Of a stretch of DNA of 64,000 nucleotides, positions 19,322 to 27,961 are shown piece by piece. The stretch is from Jannaschia formosa (GTDB lineage Bacteria; Pseudomonadota; Alphaproteobacteria; Rhodobacterales; Rhodobacteraceae): contig NZ_QPLJ01000009.1 in assembly GCF_003340555.1 (NCBI RefSeq), positions 93,794 through 157,793 on the forward strand. Reading direction: 5' to 3'. The notes under the pieces were generated by a model. The model was not told the DNA's origin. It did no database searches and was given only the letters and a program-made list of their open reading frames with translations. The translations under genes were made by a program, and so were the position numbers. Positions within the stretch are counted from its first letter, which is position 1; the number at the start of each line of letters is the position of its first letter.

Positions 19322-19759
19322 ATGGCAAGCGAAGTGAAAGCCCTCGAAACCCTGACCGATACCGCCATCGACAGCGCCAAGGGATACGAAACCGCGGCCG
19401 AGACGGCCAAGTCCACCCACCTCAAGACCGTTCTCAAGGAGCAGGCGGCCAAGCGCCGGCAGCTCGTCGCCGATCTCAACGCCGAGATCCAGCGGCTCGG
19501 GGGATCGCCCCGGACCAGCGGCAGCACCGCCGGCGCTGCCCACCGCGTCTGGACGGCGATCACCGACGCCTTCTCGAGCGGGGACGAGGAAGCCGCCGAG
19601 CGCGTCGAGGAAGGCGAGGACTACATCGAGAAGAAGTTCCGCAAGGCGCTGGACGAGATGACCTTCGACCCCCGCACCCGCGAGGTGCTGGTGCGCGCCC
19701 ATGCGCAGATTGCGGAAGGCGAGCGACTGACGGACCGGCTCGAAGACCAGTACGACTGA
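19322..19759 (+). CDS. PA2169-family (DUF2383) four-helix-bundle protein
   Basis: A 145-residue, highly charged, all-helical protein without signal peptide. The pattern (LETLTDTAIDSAKGYETAAE, HLKTVLKEQAAKRRQLVADL, then EEGEDYIEKKFRKAL) matches the PA2169/DUF2383 family, ferritin-like four-helix bundles often linked to stress. GGAG sits ahead of the ATG. It lies 26 bases after the glycan cluster but has a different codon and residue character. Function unknown. Confidence 0.85.
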   Translation: MASEVKALETLTDTAIDSAKGYETAAETAKSTHLKTVLKEQAAKRRQLVADLNAEIQRLGGSPRTSGSTAGAAHRVWTAITDAFSSGDEEAAERVEEGEDYIEKKFRKALDEMTFDPRTREVLVRAHAQIAEGERLTDRLEDQYD

Positions 19760-19767
19760 CCCGGAGA

Positions 19768-19823
19768 GCCGGGCGCGCCCGGCCTTTCCACCACAGGACG
19801 CCGCCGGGCGCTGTCCGGCGGCG
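19768..19823 (+). terminator. Two hairpins after the PA2169-family gene
   Basis: First, the palindrome GCCGGGCGCGCCCGGC followed by CTTTCC. Second, a 9-bp perfect stem CGCCGCCGG / CCGGCGGCG (19799-19807 and 19815-19823) with a 7-base loop followed by TTCG. Both are plausible terminators of the preceding unit, though the T-tracts are poor. Confidence 0.5.
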
Positions 19824-20502
19824 TTCGCGTGCGCCGGGCCTGGTCGCGGCGCCCCAGGACGTCCGCCCGGTCGGTCGGAGGGGTTAATCGAGCGTCTTCC
19901 AAGACTGACTTTCGCGCCTGAACCGACGGCCTCCCGGATGCAAGGATGCCCGGCACAAGGCCGGGAACCGGAAGAAACATCCGTTCGGGGGATCGTCAGC
20001 CCGTGAACTCGATCGTCTTGCTCGTGCTGCTGTAGCCGGTCCCGCTGGTCCTGTTGATCGCCTCGTCGGGATTGCCCCGCCGGGTCTCGCGCGAACCGCC
20101 GGGACCTTCGGAAAGTCCGAACGGCTCGTTCGCCTTCACCTGGCCATGCAGGACGGCGGTTCCGGCGTTCATCATCCCGGCGAAAGCCCGGCGGCTCGCC
20201 GGGACTGCGCCGTGGACGTGTCCCCGCTCTGGGGCCGTATTCCTTGACTGCTGCCAAGTCGGGCCGTCCCGGGCGAAGACGCGGAGACATGCCGCGTTGC
20301 ACCAAACGAGGGCAATCCCGCTTGATGAGTGCTGCCCTGCCGGCGAGACAAGGGAGGGCTGGCCCCGACCCCGACCCGGGATCTCCTTGAACCTCCTCCG
20401 GAAGATCGGCGAGACCCATGGCACGCGGCCTTTCGGAACGGACATCCCGATCCTGCCCGTGCTACCGGTCGGCGACACGCCGGCCGACAGGGAAGGGGCC
20501 CC
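19824..20502. other. Long gap before the gamma-glutamyltransferase
   Basis: About 680 bases without a recognised gene. It holds a CCCGGC-ACAAG-GCCGGG hairpin (19949-19965) of the kind often dispersed between genes, and a possible 59-codon ORF on the minus strand (listed separately). Open frames on the plus strand run into the next gene and look non-coding until its start. Confidence 0.5.
19996..20175 (-). CDS. Possible small protein, 59 residues
   Basis: An ATG-ATG start, then a polar reading frame: AVLHGQVKANEPFGLSEGPG in the first half and Ser/Thr/Gly-rich INRTSGTGYSSTSKTIEFTG at the end. Third codon positions are mostly G/C, and the composition (Asn, Lys, Glu, Tyr, Phe) is unlike the Arg/Pro/Gly-rich shadow frames common here. 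No Shine-Dalgarno sequence is clear. No signal or membrane segment; no family recognised. It may be real or a gene remnant. Confidence 0.35.
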   Translation of the reverse strand: MMNAGTAVLHGQVKANEPFGLSEGPGGSRETRRGNPDEAINRTSGTGYSSTSKTIEFTG

Positions 20503-22290
20503 ATGGACTTCACGACCAGACCCGAGATCCGCGGCACCTTCGGGGTGGTCGCCTCGACCCACTGGATCGCTTCGGCCGCCGGCATGGGCATGCTGGAACG
20601 CGGCGGCAACGCCTTCGACGCCGCCGTCGCAAGCGCGCTCGTCCTGCAGGTGGTCGAGCCCCATCTCAACGGGCCTGCGGGCGACGTGCCCGTCCTCTTC
20701 CAGAAACCGGGCGAGGCGCCGGTCGTGCTCTGCGGACAGGGACCGGCCCCCTCGGGTGCCACAATCGACCATTACCGCGCGCAGGGCCTGACGCTGATCC
20801 CCGGCTCGGGCCTTCTGGCGACCGTGATCCCGGGCGCCTTCGACGGCTGGATGACGCTGCTGCGCGACCACGGCACCGTCTCCCTGCGCGAGGCGCTGGC
20901 GCCGGCCCTGGGCTATGCGCGCGACGGCCATCCGGTGCTGCCGCGGGTGGCCGACACCATCGCCGGGCTGGCCGGCTACTTCGCCGAGGAATGGCCGAGT
21001 TCCGCCGCGGTCTGGACGCCCGGCGGAGCCGCGCCGAAACCGCATGCCCTGTTCCGCAACCCCGACCTCGCCCGAACCTGGGACCGCCTGATCGAAGCCG
21101 GGGAGGCGGCAAGGGCGGACCGGGTAGCCCAGATCGACGCCGCCCGCGCTGCGTGGCGCGAGGGCTTCGTGGCCGAGACCATCGGCGCCTGGGTCGACGA
21201 GGCGGAGGTCCACGACGTCTCCGGGTCGAAGCACCGCGCGGTCCTGACCCGCGCCGACCTCGCCGGCTGGCAGGCCAGCTACGAGGCGCCGCTGTCCTAC
21301 GACTACCACGGCTGGACGGTCCACAAGACGCAGGCCTGGGGCCAGGGTCCGGTCCTGCTGCAGGCGCTGGCGATCCTGAAGCATCACGAGCTCGGGGGGA
21401 TGGATCCGCGGGGCGCGGAGTTCGTCCACACGGTGATCGAGGCCATGAAACTCGCCTATGCCGACCGCGAGGCCTATTACGGCGACCCCGACCATTCCGA
21501 GGTGCCGATGGAGCACCTCCTGTCGGACGCCTACAACGCGGAGCGCGCCGCGCTGATCGGGCCCGAGGCCAGCCATGACCAGCGTCCGGGCCGCGTGCCG
21601 GGCTTCGAGGCGCAGGCCGAAGCCTATGTCGCCCGCGCCGCTCGCAATTTCGGCGTCGCTCCCGCCGCCCCGCAGGAGCCGACGATGGCCCACCTGAGCG
21701 AGAAGCGCGGCGACACCGTGCATCTCGACGTGATCGACCGCTGGGGCAACATGGTCACCGCGACGCCATCGGGCGGCTGGCTGCAATCCTCCCCGGTGGT
21801 CCCGGGGCTGGGCTTTCCGCTCAACACGCGGGCGCAGATGTTCTGGCTGGAGGAGGGGCTGCCGACCTCAGTCGCCCCGGGCCGCCGTCCGCGCACGACA
21901 CTGACGCCCTCCCTGGCGGAACACACGGACGGCCGCCGCCTCGTCTTCGGCACGCCGGGCGGCGACCAGCAGGACCAGTGGCAGCTGATCTGGTTCCTGC
22001 GGCTGGTCCATCACGGGCTGGACCTGCAGCAGGGGATGGACCAGCCGCTGTTCCATTCGATGCATTTCCAGGGCTCGTTCTATCCGCGCGAGGCGCGGCC
22101 GGGCGAGATGATGCTGGAACCGGCCTTCGGCATGGACGTGATCGATGCGCTGCGCGCCCGCGGCCACATCGTCCACGTGGCGGAACCGTGGTCCGTCGGG
22201 CGCCTGACGTCGGCGATGCGCGACCCGGACGGCACCCTGCGAGCCGCCGCTACGCCGCGTCTGATGCAGGCCTATGCGGTGGGCCGTTAG
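20503..22290 (+). CDS. Gamma-glutamyltransferase family protein
   Basis: A 595-residue Ntn-hydrolase of the gamma-glutamyltranspeptidase family. The proenzyme self-cleaves before a threonine; the likely nucleophile is the Thr in RGDTVHLDVIDRWGNMV near residue 405. Other signatures: GMGMLERGGNAFDAAVA at the start and RRPRTTLTPSLAEH, FGTPGGDQQDQWQ near the end. No signal peptide is evident, so a cytoplasmic role (glutathione or gamma-glutamyl amide turnover, or acylase-like activity) is possible. GGGAAGGGG precedes the ATG. Upstream in-frame extension is non-conserved. Confidence 0.88.
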   Translation: MDFTTRPEIRGTFGVVASTHWIASAAGMGMLERGGNAFDAAVASALVLQVVEPHLNGPAGDVPVLFQKPGEAPVVLCGQGPAPSGATIDHYRAQGLTLIPGSGLLATVIPGAFDGWMTLLRDHGTVSLREALAPALGYARDGHPVLPRVADTIAGLAGYFAEEWPSSAAVWTPGGAAPKPHALFRNPDLARTWDRLIEAGEAARADRVAQIDAARAAWREGFVAETIGAWVDEAEVHDVSGSKHRAVLTRADLAGWQASYEAPLSYDYHGWTVHKTQAWGQGPVLLQALAILKHHELGGMDPRGAEFVHTVIEAMKLAYADREAYYGDPDHSEVPMEHLLSDAYNAERAALIGPEASHDQRPGRVPGFEAQAEAYVARAARNFGVAPAAPQEPTMAHLSEKRGDTVHLDVIDRWGNMVTATPSGGWLQSSPVVPGLGFPLNTRAQMFWLEEGLPTSVAPGRRPRTTLTPSLAEHTDGRRLVFGTPGGDQQDQWQLIWFLRLVHHGLDLQQGMDQPLFHSMHFQGSFYPREARPGEMMLEPAFGMDVIDALRARGHIVHVAEPWSVGRLTSAMRDPDGTLRAAATPRLMQAYAVGR

Positions 22291-22752
22291 CCCGGCGGCG
22301 CGACGCGGGCCGGCGATCGGGTTCAGGGGAGGCGGCGCCGGGCCGCCGCAAGGCTTTCTCAGAAGACTGGACGGTATGGTCGCGGGGATGGCCGGGGCCC
22401 ATGTGGGTCAGGCCAGGGCCGGTTGGGCCGCAGACTCTCTGCTGATCGAGGTGATCCGCCTCCGGGACGCCTGGACGGGCCTGGCCGCCGTCGCGCGGAT
22501 CGGCCCGGCATGGATGGCCTATCCGGACGCCGTGGACCTGACCGTCCGGCTCGTGGACGAAGACGGCCGCGGCCCGGTCCGGCTCCGCCAGCCGGATCCT
22601 GCCCGACCGGTCCCGGGGGCTTGCCGATTGAGGCTTCCGCGTCGTCGGATCCCGTTCCTCTGCCCAAGAGGTGTCGAAAGGGGGCCGCCGCGCGGGGCCC
22701 CGCGGGCCAACGACCGCCCGGTCCGACCGTCGCGCGCCGACCTCGTGGCGCA
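22291..22752. other. Gap between the GGT and GT2 genes
   Basis: No gene assigned. On the plus strand 22377-22590 reads as a protein-like stretch (SLLIEVIRLRDAWTGLAAVA, AYPDAVDLTVRLVDEDGR) with coding-like third positions, then continues as Arg/Pro-rich noise without a family match. It could be a remnant. The genes on both sides converge into this region. Confidence 0.4.
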
Positions 22753-23766
22753 TCACTCCTCCGGGCGGTCACGTGTGCGGGAGGCCAGTTCCAGTTCGCG
22801 GACGCGGGTCAGGACGCGCTCGATCAGGCGGCGGTTCGTGGCGATCGTGTCGCTGAGGAAGGCGATCACGACGGTCAGGTAGCCGGCCAGCAGGAACACG
22901 CCCCCCAGCACCAGCGACTGCACCCGTCCCGTCCCGTCGCCCATCGCGAAGTAGACGAGGAACCGCAGGATCGGGATCGCACCGATCACCATCATCACCA
23001 GCCCCACCGCCAGGAACGCGTTGAGCGGGCGATACATCATGTAGCTGCGCAGGATCGTCACGATCTGCTTTCGCAGGAACGCCCCCATCGATCTGAAGAG
23101 CCGCGAGGGCCGCGCCACCGGATTGACCTCGACCGGGACCGAGACGACCTTCAGCCCGTGCTGGCCGGCATGGATCAGCGTCTCGGTCGTGTAGCTGAAG
23201 GTGGTCATGACGTTGATGGTCAGCGCCGCCTCGCGCGAATAGGCGCGGAAGCCCGAGACCGCATCCGCCACCTCGACCCCCGACAGGCGCCGCACGACCG
23301 AGCTTCCGAAGCGCTGCAGGAAGCGCTTGAGCGGCGAGAACTCGCGGTTCAGGCCGGGCTTCCGGTCGCCGACGACGATATCGGCCTCGCCGCGCAGAAT
23401 GGGCGCGACCAGATCGGGGATCGAGGCGCCGCAATACTGATTGTCGCCGTCGGTGTTGACGACGATGTCGGCACCGTTGCGCAGCGCGTTGTCGATCCCG
23501 GCCTGGAAGCTGCGCGCCAGCCCCTTGTTGCCGGAGTTGACGACGACATGGGCGACGCCATGGGCCCGGGCGACATCGGCGGTCCCGTCGGAGGAGCCGT
23601 CGTCGATGACCTGGATGTCCAGTTGCCCGATCCCGGGGATCGACCGGGGGATCCCGGCCAGGACCTGAGGCAGGGTCTCGGCCTCGTTGTAGCAGGGGAT
23701 CTGGACGATCAGCTTGAGCCCGCCGCGCGCGACCGCGACGATCTCTTCCGCGCTGCTGTCAGGCAT
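22753..23766 (-). CDS. GT2 glycosyltransferase, polyprenyl-phosphate sugar transferase type
   Basis: A 337-residue protein. The GT-A domain (residues ~15-235) has IPCYNEAETLPQVL, the acidic QVIDDGSSDGT and the NTDGDNQY (DxD) motif, then FSPLKRFLQRFGSSVVRRLSG. Two C-terminal membrane helices follow (~265-320). This is the dolichol-phosphate mannose synthase / GtrB-ArnC layout, which loads a sugar onto a polyprenyl phosphate for use by GT-C enzymes. The start at 23766 has AAGGGAG upstream and removes an unconserved extension. The GT-C-like gene at 14835 is a possible user of its product. Confidence 0.88.
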   Translation of the reverse strand: MPDSSAEEIVAVARGGLKLIVQIPCYNEAETLPQVLAGIPRSIPGIGQLDIQVIDDGSSDGTADVARAHGVAHVVVNSGNKGLARSFQAGIDNALRNGADIVVNTDGDNQYCGASIPDLVAPILRGEADIVVGDRKPGLNREFSPLKRFLQRFGSSVVRRLSGVEVADAVSGFRAYSREAALTINVMTTFSYTTETLIHAGQHGLKVVSVPVEVNPVARPSRLFRSMGAFLRKQIVTILRSYMMYRPLNAFLAVGLVMMVIGAIPILRFLVYFAMGDGTGRVQSLVLGGVFLLAGYLTVVIAFLSDTIATNRRLIERVLTRVRELELASRTRDRPEE

Positions 23767-24071
23767 TTCGCTCCCTTCGCGTCCGGCGGCCGTTCGGATG
23801 ACGCGACGGAACGCTAGCACCGGCCGTGACGCCTTCCAACCCGCAACCCCCGCCCCGGAACCGCCGCTGCGGCCCCTGCGAACTGGGGTGCCATGTGGTG
23901 AAAGGTCTCTCGCCCGGCAACCGCTCGGTCAGGCGGTGGCGGGCCTGAACGACGGGCGCGGGCCGGCCCGACCATGCGGAGGCGGAGCCCAGACAAGGCT
24001 TGACGCGCTCGGCTCGCCGGCCGCTTCGACAGCGCAGTGGCTCGGTCGCCGATGCTTCTCGGGGCGGCCGA
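23767..24071. other. Gap between treY and the GT2 gene
   Basis: 305 bases. I see no gene; the frames here are shadows of low complexity. The region must hold the 3' end of the trehalose/glucan operon transcript and the promoter of the GT2 gene. Confidence 0.5.
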
Positions 24072-26240
24072 TCAGGCGGCCCGCGTCACCCGCACCGGAG
24101 CGGCTCCGCCGGGCGGCCAGAGCGCCGGGCCGTTCCCCTCGAAGGGCGCCCCGGTCAGCGAGACCTCGAGCACGACGCTGCCGCGCCGCGCCGCCAGCCG
24201 CCCTTCGGGCGCGTCCTGCGGCGCCCAGGCCGGGGTCGGCTCCGGCTCCTCGCGGCGCAGGCGCAGGAGCGTCCGGGTCAGGTCGAACTTGAGCCGGTCG
24301 AACGGCGTCAGCAGGGACTCGCCGGCGGCGAGCCGCGCCAGCGCCTCCCAGTCGGGGGGGACGCGGTTGTCGGGGTCGGTCAGGCGATGGCTGCCGATCT
24401 CGGTGCCCTGGTAGATGTCGGGGATGCCGGGGGCCATCAAGTGCAGCGCGCATTGCGCCAGCGCCAGCCCTGCCGCGCGCGCGGCCAGCGTCGCGAGCGC
24501 GGGATCCTCGGACGCCTGCTCGAAGCGCGCGGCGGTGCGGACGGCCTCCTCGCGGACCGGACGCTCGACGGAATCGTCCGGGTCGGTCCAGAACGTGTCG
24601 GTCTTGGCCTCGCGCATGGCCTTTTCCAGATGGTCGGGCAGGCGCTGCGCCAGATCGCCGTCGGGCGCGGCGGCCCAGGCGCTCTGGGCGAGATACCAGC
24701 GCCAGGGATCAGGGATCGGACGCACGCGGGACAGGAGCGTCTCCCGCGCCGCGGGCTGGTGGCTGATCGCCGCGATCCGCATCCGCGCGTCGCCGGACCG
24801 CTTGGTGTCGTGGCTCGACGTCAGGGTCAGGCCGCGCGGCTGTTCCTGCTGGCGGCGGATCATTGCGGCGTGGAAGCCCGCCGCGTCCAGCGCGGGCTCG
24901 TCCGGCTCGGCGCCGACCTCGTTGGCCGACAGCAGCGGTGTCCAGCGGTAGAAGGCCGTATCCTCCTGCGCCTTGGCGATGGCCGCGCCGGTGAGCTGCT
25001 GCAGCCGGGTGCGCAACTCGAAATTCGCGGGGTCGAGCAGCAGGCCGGCCAGGTCGCCGACCGCCGGGGCCGTGGGATGCGCCGCCGCCTCGGCAGTCGC
25101 GCGGATCAGCGCGGCATCGGCCTCGGGCGTGGTCTCGCGGGTGAGATAGGTGCGATAGCGCGGGAAGGCGCGGACATAGGCGAGCAGCGCCGCGCGCCAG
25201 GCGGCGCGGCCCCATTCGCTTCCGGGGGCGGCGGCGTCGGCGAGGTCGGTCAGACGCTCCAGCTCGGCGGGAAGCTCGGTCTCGACGACCTGCGTCTTGG
25301 CGTCGTCGCGCAGGGCGTGGAAGTCGGGCCAGCCCTCGGCCAGCGCGGCGGCGCCGCCCGCATCGGTCAGCACCCGGGCGATCGCGCGGCCTGCCTCGTA
25401 GCCGGTGGTGCCCTCGACGGGCCAGCCGGGCAGGGCCTCGTCCCCGGTCAGGATCTTCTCGACCCAGATCGGCGTCTCGGGCAGGCGGTCGCGCAGCCGG
25501 TCGAGGTAGCGCGCAGGATCGGCCAACCCGTCGACATGGTCGACGCGCAGGCCCTGCACCGTGCCGCTGTCGATCAGGTCGAAGGTCAGGCGGTGCACGT
25601 CCTCGAAGACCTTCCGGTCCTCGACCCGCAGCCCGATCAGCCCGGTCACGGTGAAGAACCGGCGGTGGGCGATGGCCGCCGCCTCGGTGCGCCAGTGGCG
25701 CAGGCGCCAGGGCTGCGCCTCGTGGGTCTCGGTCACGTCGCCCGTCGCGGGCACGGCCAGCGGGACGCGCAGCTCGCCCGCCACCATCTCATCGCCCTCG
25801 ACCCGGATCTCGCCGGCCTCTGCCAGTTCGGCGAAGGGGGCGGGCAGCCACGGCAGGGGCAGCGGGCCCTGCGCCCAGTCGATGTCGAAATGGCGCGCGA
25901 AGCGGCTGTCCGCTCCTTGGCGCAGCACGTCCGCAAGCCAGACATTGTGCACCGTGAAGGCCATGTGGTTGGGTACGATGTCGAGGATCAGCCCCATCCC
26001 CCGCGCCTTCAGCGCGTCCGACAGCGCCTCCAGCCCCGCGCGGCCGCCGAGCGCGGGCTCGATCTCGTCCACGTCGGCCACGTCGTAGCCATGGGTCGAG
26101 CCGGGCGCGGCGGTGAAGACCGGCGACAGATACAGGTGCGAGACGCCGAGCGCGTCGAGATACGGGACGAGATCGGCGGCGCGGGCGAAGTCCATCCCCT
26201 CGCGCAGCTGCAGGCGGTAGGTGGCGGACGGAAGGTTCAT
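24072..26240 (-). CDS. treY: Malto-oligosyltrehalose synthase
   Basis: TreY isomerises the reducing-end alpha-1,4 bond of malto-oligosaccharides to alpha,alpha-1,1, giving maltooligosyltrehalose. The 722-residue GH13 protein shows SATYRLQLREGMDFARA at the start, DIVPNHMAF (region I), GLRVDHVDGLADP (catalytic Asp), WVEKILTGDEALP (catalytic Glu) and TSSHDTKRSGD (region IV). Length is within the family range. The start at 26240 is set by the ATGA overlap with malQ. Last gene of the seven-gene operon; its product is the substrate of TreZ two genes upstream. Confidence 0.95.
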   Translation of the reverse strand: MNLPSATYRLQLREGMDFARAADLVPYLDALGVSHLYLSPVFTAAPGSTHGYDVADVDEIEPALGGRAGLEALSDALKARGMGLILDIVPNHMAFTVHNVWLADVLRQGADSRFARHFDIDWAQGPLPLPWLPAPFAELAEAGEIRVEGDEMVAGELRVPLAVPATGDVTETHEAQPWRLRHWRTEAAAIAHRRFFTVTGLIGLRVEDRKVFEDVHRLTFDLIDSGTVQGLRVDHVDGLADPARYLDRLRDRLPETPIWVEKILTGDEALPGWPVEGTTGYEAGRAIARVLTDAGGAAALAEGWPDFHALRDDAKTQVVETELPAELERLTDLADAAAPGSEWGRAAWRAALLAYVRAFPRYRTYLTRETTPEADAALIRATAEAAAHPTAPAVGDLAGLLLDPANFELRTRLQQLTGAAIAKAQEDTAFYRWTPLLSANEVGAEPDEPALDAAGFHAAMIRRQQEQPRGLTLTSSHDTKRSGDARMRIAAISHQPAARETLLSRVRPIPDPWRWYLAQSAWAAAPDGDLAQRLPDHLEKAMREAKTDTFWTDPDDSVERPVREEAVRTAARFEQASEDPALATLAARAAGLALAQCALHLMAPGIPDIYQGTEIGSHRLTDPDNRVPPDWEALARLAAGESLLTPFDRLKFDLTRTLLRLRREEPEPTPAWAPQDAPEGRLAARRGSVVLEVSLTGAPFEGNGPALWPPGGAAPVRVTRAA

Positions 26241-27961
26241 GGCCGGGGCCGCGCCTTTCGCATCAGGCCCGTCACGCGGGCGAAGGTGGGGTGGTTGGCG
26301 ATGGCCTCGACCGGGGTCGGGCCGCGCGGCCGCCAGTTGGGATAGCTCTCGACCGTGCCGGGCAGGTTCGTCGGGCGCTCCGGCCCGACGAGATCGGCAA
26401 GCCGCACGCCCGCCAGCAGGCAGGGCGTCGCGGCCATGAAGCGGTGCGCGGCATCGAGCAGGGTATCGGCATCCGCGTCCTCGGGCGCGCCGATGGCGCG
26501 GGCGAGGTGCCGCCGCTCCCATTCGCGGTGGGCGCGGTGCTGGCCGCTCGCCTCGGAGGAGACGAGCCCGTGTTCCTCGCGCAGGTCGATATCCTCGCCC
26601 CTCTGCCACGCGGCCAGCGTCGGCAGGTCGTGGGTCGACAGGCACGCCATCGCGACCTGCGGGTAGTCGCGCGCGGCGGTGAAGCCCTGCTCCGACTGTT
26701 CGAAATAGACGATCCGGTAGGACAGGACATTGGCCTCGCCCATGGTCTGGCGGAAGCCCTCGGGCACCCAGCCCAGATCCTCTCCGATGACGACGGCCTC
26801 GTTGCGGTTCGATTCCTCGGCCAGCACGCGCAGCATCTCCGCGAAGGGATAGCGCAGATGGGTGCCCTCGGAGGGGTGCCCGCCCTCGGGGATGAGGAAC
26901 AGCTGCCAGAGCGCCATCGCGTGGTCGATCCGCAGCGCGCCGGCATGGGCCAGCTGCGCCCGGATCATCCGGCGGAAGGGCGCGAGCTCCGCCTCGCGCA
27001 GGGCCACCGGGGACGGGGCGGCGAGGTGCCAGTTCTGCCCGTCCTGCGAGAAGACGTCGGGCGGCGCGCCGACGGTCACGCCGGGCAGCGCGCCGTCCTC
27101 GCCGGTCCAGGTGGCCGAGCCGTCGAGGGCGGTGCCGACGGCGAGGTCGAGATAGAGGCCGAGGCGCATCCCCGCCTCCTTCGCGGCCGCCTGCGCGGCG
27201 TCGAGCTGCGTAGCCGCGACCCATTGCAGCCAGAGATGGAAGCGGACGTCGTCGGCGAACTGCCCTGCGAACTCGGCGACATGAGGCGAGGCCGGGTCGC
27301 GCAGCGCCTCGGGCCAGCCGTGCCAGCCGCCGGGATGGCGGGCCGAGATCGCCTCGAACAGGGCATGACCGCGCAGCGCCGCCCCGCCGCGGGCGACATA
27401 GGCGTCGAGATCCGGGTCCGGCCCGGCGGCGTCGAAGACGGACCGCAGGGCGCGTGTCTTGGCCTGCGTGACGGCGGCGTAATCGACCAGCTCTCCGTCC
27501 GGCAGATCGTCGGGACGGGGGCAGCCCAGCAGGTCCGGCGCGATGTAGATCGGGTTCAGGAACCGGCGGGACGAGGGCGAGAAGGGCGAGGTCCGGTCCG
27601 GGTCCGAAGCGAACAGCGCGTGGACCGGGTTGATCCCGAGAAAATCCGCCCCCGCCGCCCCGCAGATGCGGGCCAGTGCGGCAAGATCGGCGAAATCGCC
27701 GATGCCCCAGTTCCTGTCGGACCTAAGCTCGTAGAGCTGGCAGAAGATACCCCAGCCGGGCGCGTCGCGCAGGCTGTCGGGCAGGTAGCAGGCCACGCCC
27801 TCGGGCACGGCCATCTCGTTCGGGGCCGGGGGCGCGGAGGGCGGACCGTCCGGATCCTGCCCCAGCCCTTTCAGCAGCAGGCGCAGCGTCGCATCGGGGA
27901 CGGGCCGGTCGCCGTAGCGCAGGGTCAGGCCGTGATGGCGGGCGAGGTCGTGCAGGGTCAT
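26237..27961 (-). CDS. malQ: 4-alpha-glucanotransferase (amylomaltase)
   Basis: MalQ transfers alpha-1,4-glucan segments between malto-oligosaccharides, adjusting chain length. The 574-residue GH77 protein has LYELRSDRNWGIGDFADLA, FLGINPVHALF, LRIDHAMALWQLF (catalytic Asp), VIGEDLGWVPEGFRQ (catalytic Glu) and STHDLPTLAAW. It lies between treZ and treY, joined to each by a 4-base overlap. In this context it probably supplies chains of suitable length to TreY and recycles the short glucans left by TreZ and GlgX. Confidence 0.95.
   Translation of the reverse strand: MTLHDLARHHGLTLRYGDRPVPDATLRLLLKGLGQDPDGPPSAPPAPNEMAVPEGVACYLPDSLRDAPGWGIFCQLYELRSDRNWGIGDFADLAALARICGAAGADFLGINPVHALFASDPDRTSPFSPSSRRFLNPIYIAPDLLGCPRPDDLPDGELVDYAAVTQAKTRALRSVFDAAGPDPDLDAYVARGGAALRGHALFEAISARHPGGWHGWPEALRDPASPHVAEFAGQFADDVRFHLWLQWVAATQLDAAQAAAKEAGMRLGLYLDLAVGTALDGSATWTGEDGALPGVTVGAPPDVFSQDGQNWHLAAPSPVALREAELAPFRRMIRAQLAHAGALRIDHAMALWQLFLIPEGGHPSEGTHLRYPFAEMLRVLAEESNRNEAVVIGEDLGWVPEGFRQTMGEANVLSYRIVYFEQSEQGFTAARDYPQVAMACLSTHDLPTLAAWQRGEDIDLREEHGLVSSEASGQHRAHREWERRHLARAIGAPEDADADTLLDAAHRFMAATPCLLAGVRLADLVGPERPTNLPGTVESYPNWRPRGPTPVEAIANHPTFARVTGLMRKARPRP

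Noticed and set aside
19621-19980. Minus-strand ORF opening FLPVPGLVPGILAS
   Set aside because: Its start lies in an intergenic hairpin repeat that commonly yields such peptides, and it overlaps the PA2169-family gene antisense.
26240-27224. Extension of treY upstream through malQ
   Set aside because: The frame is open, but the family N-terminus and the ATGA overlap put the start at 26240, and malQ occupies the other frame.
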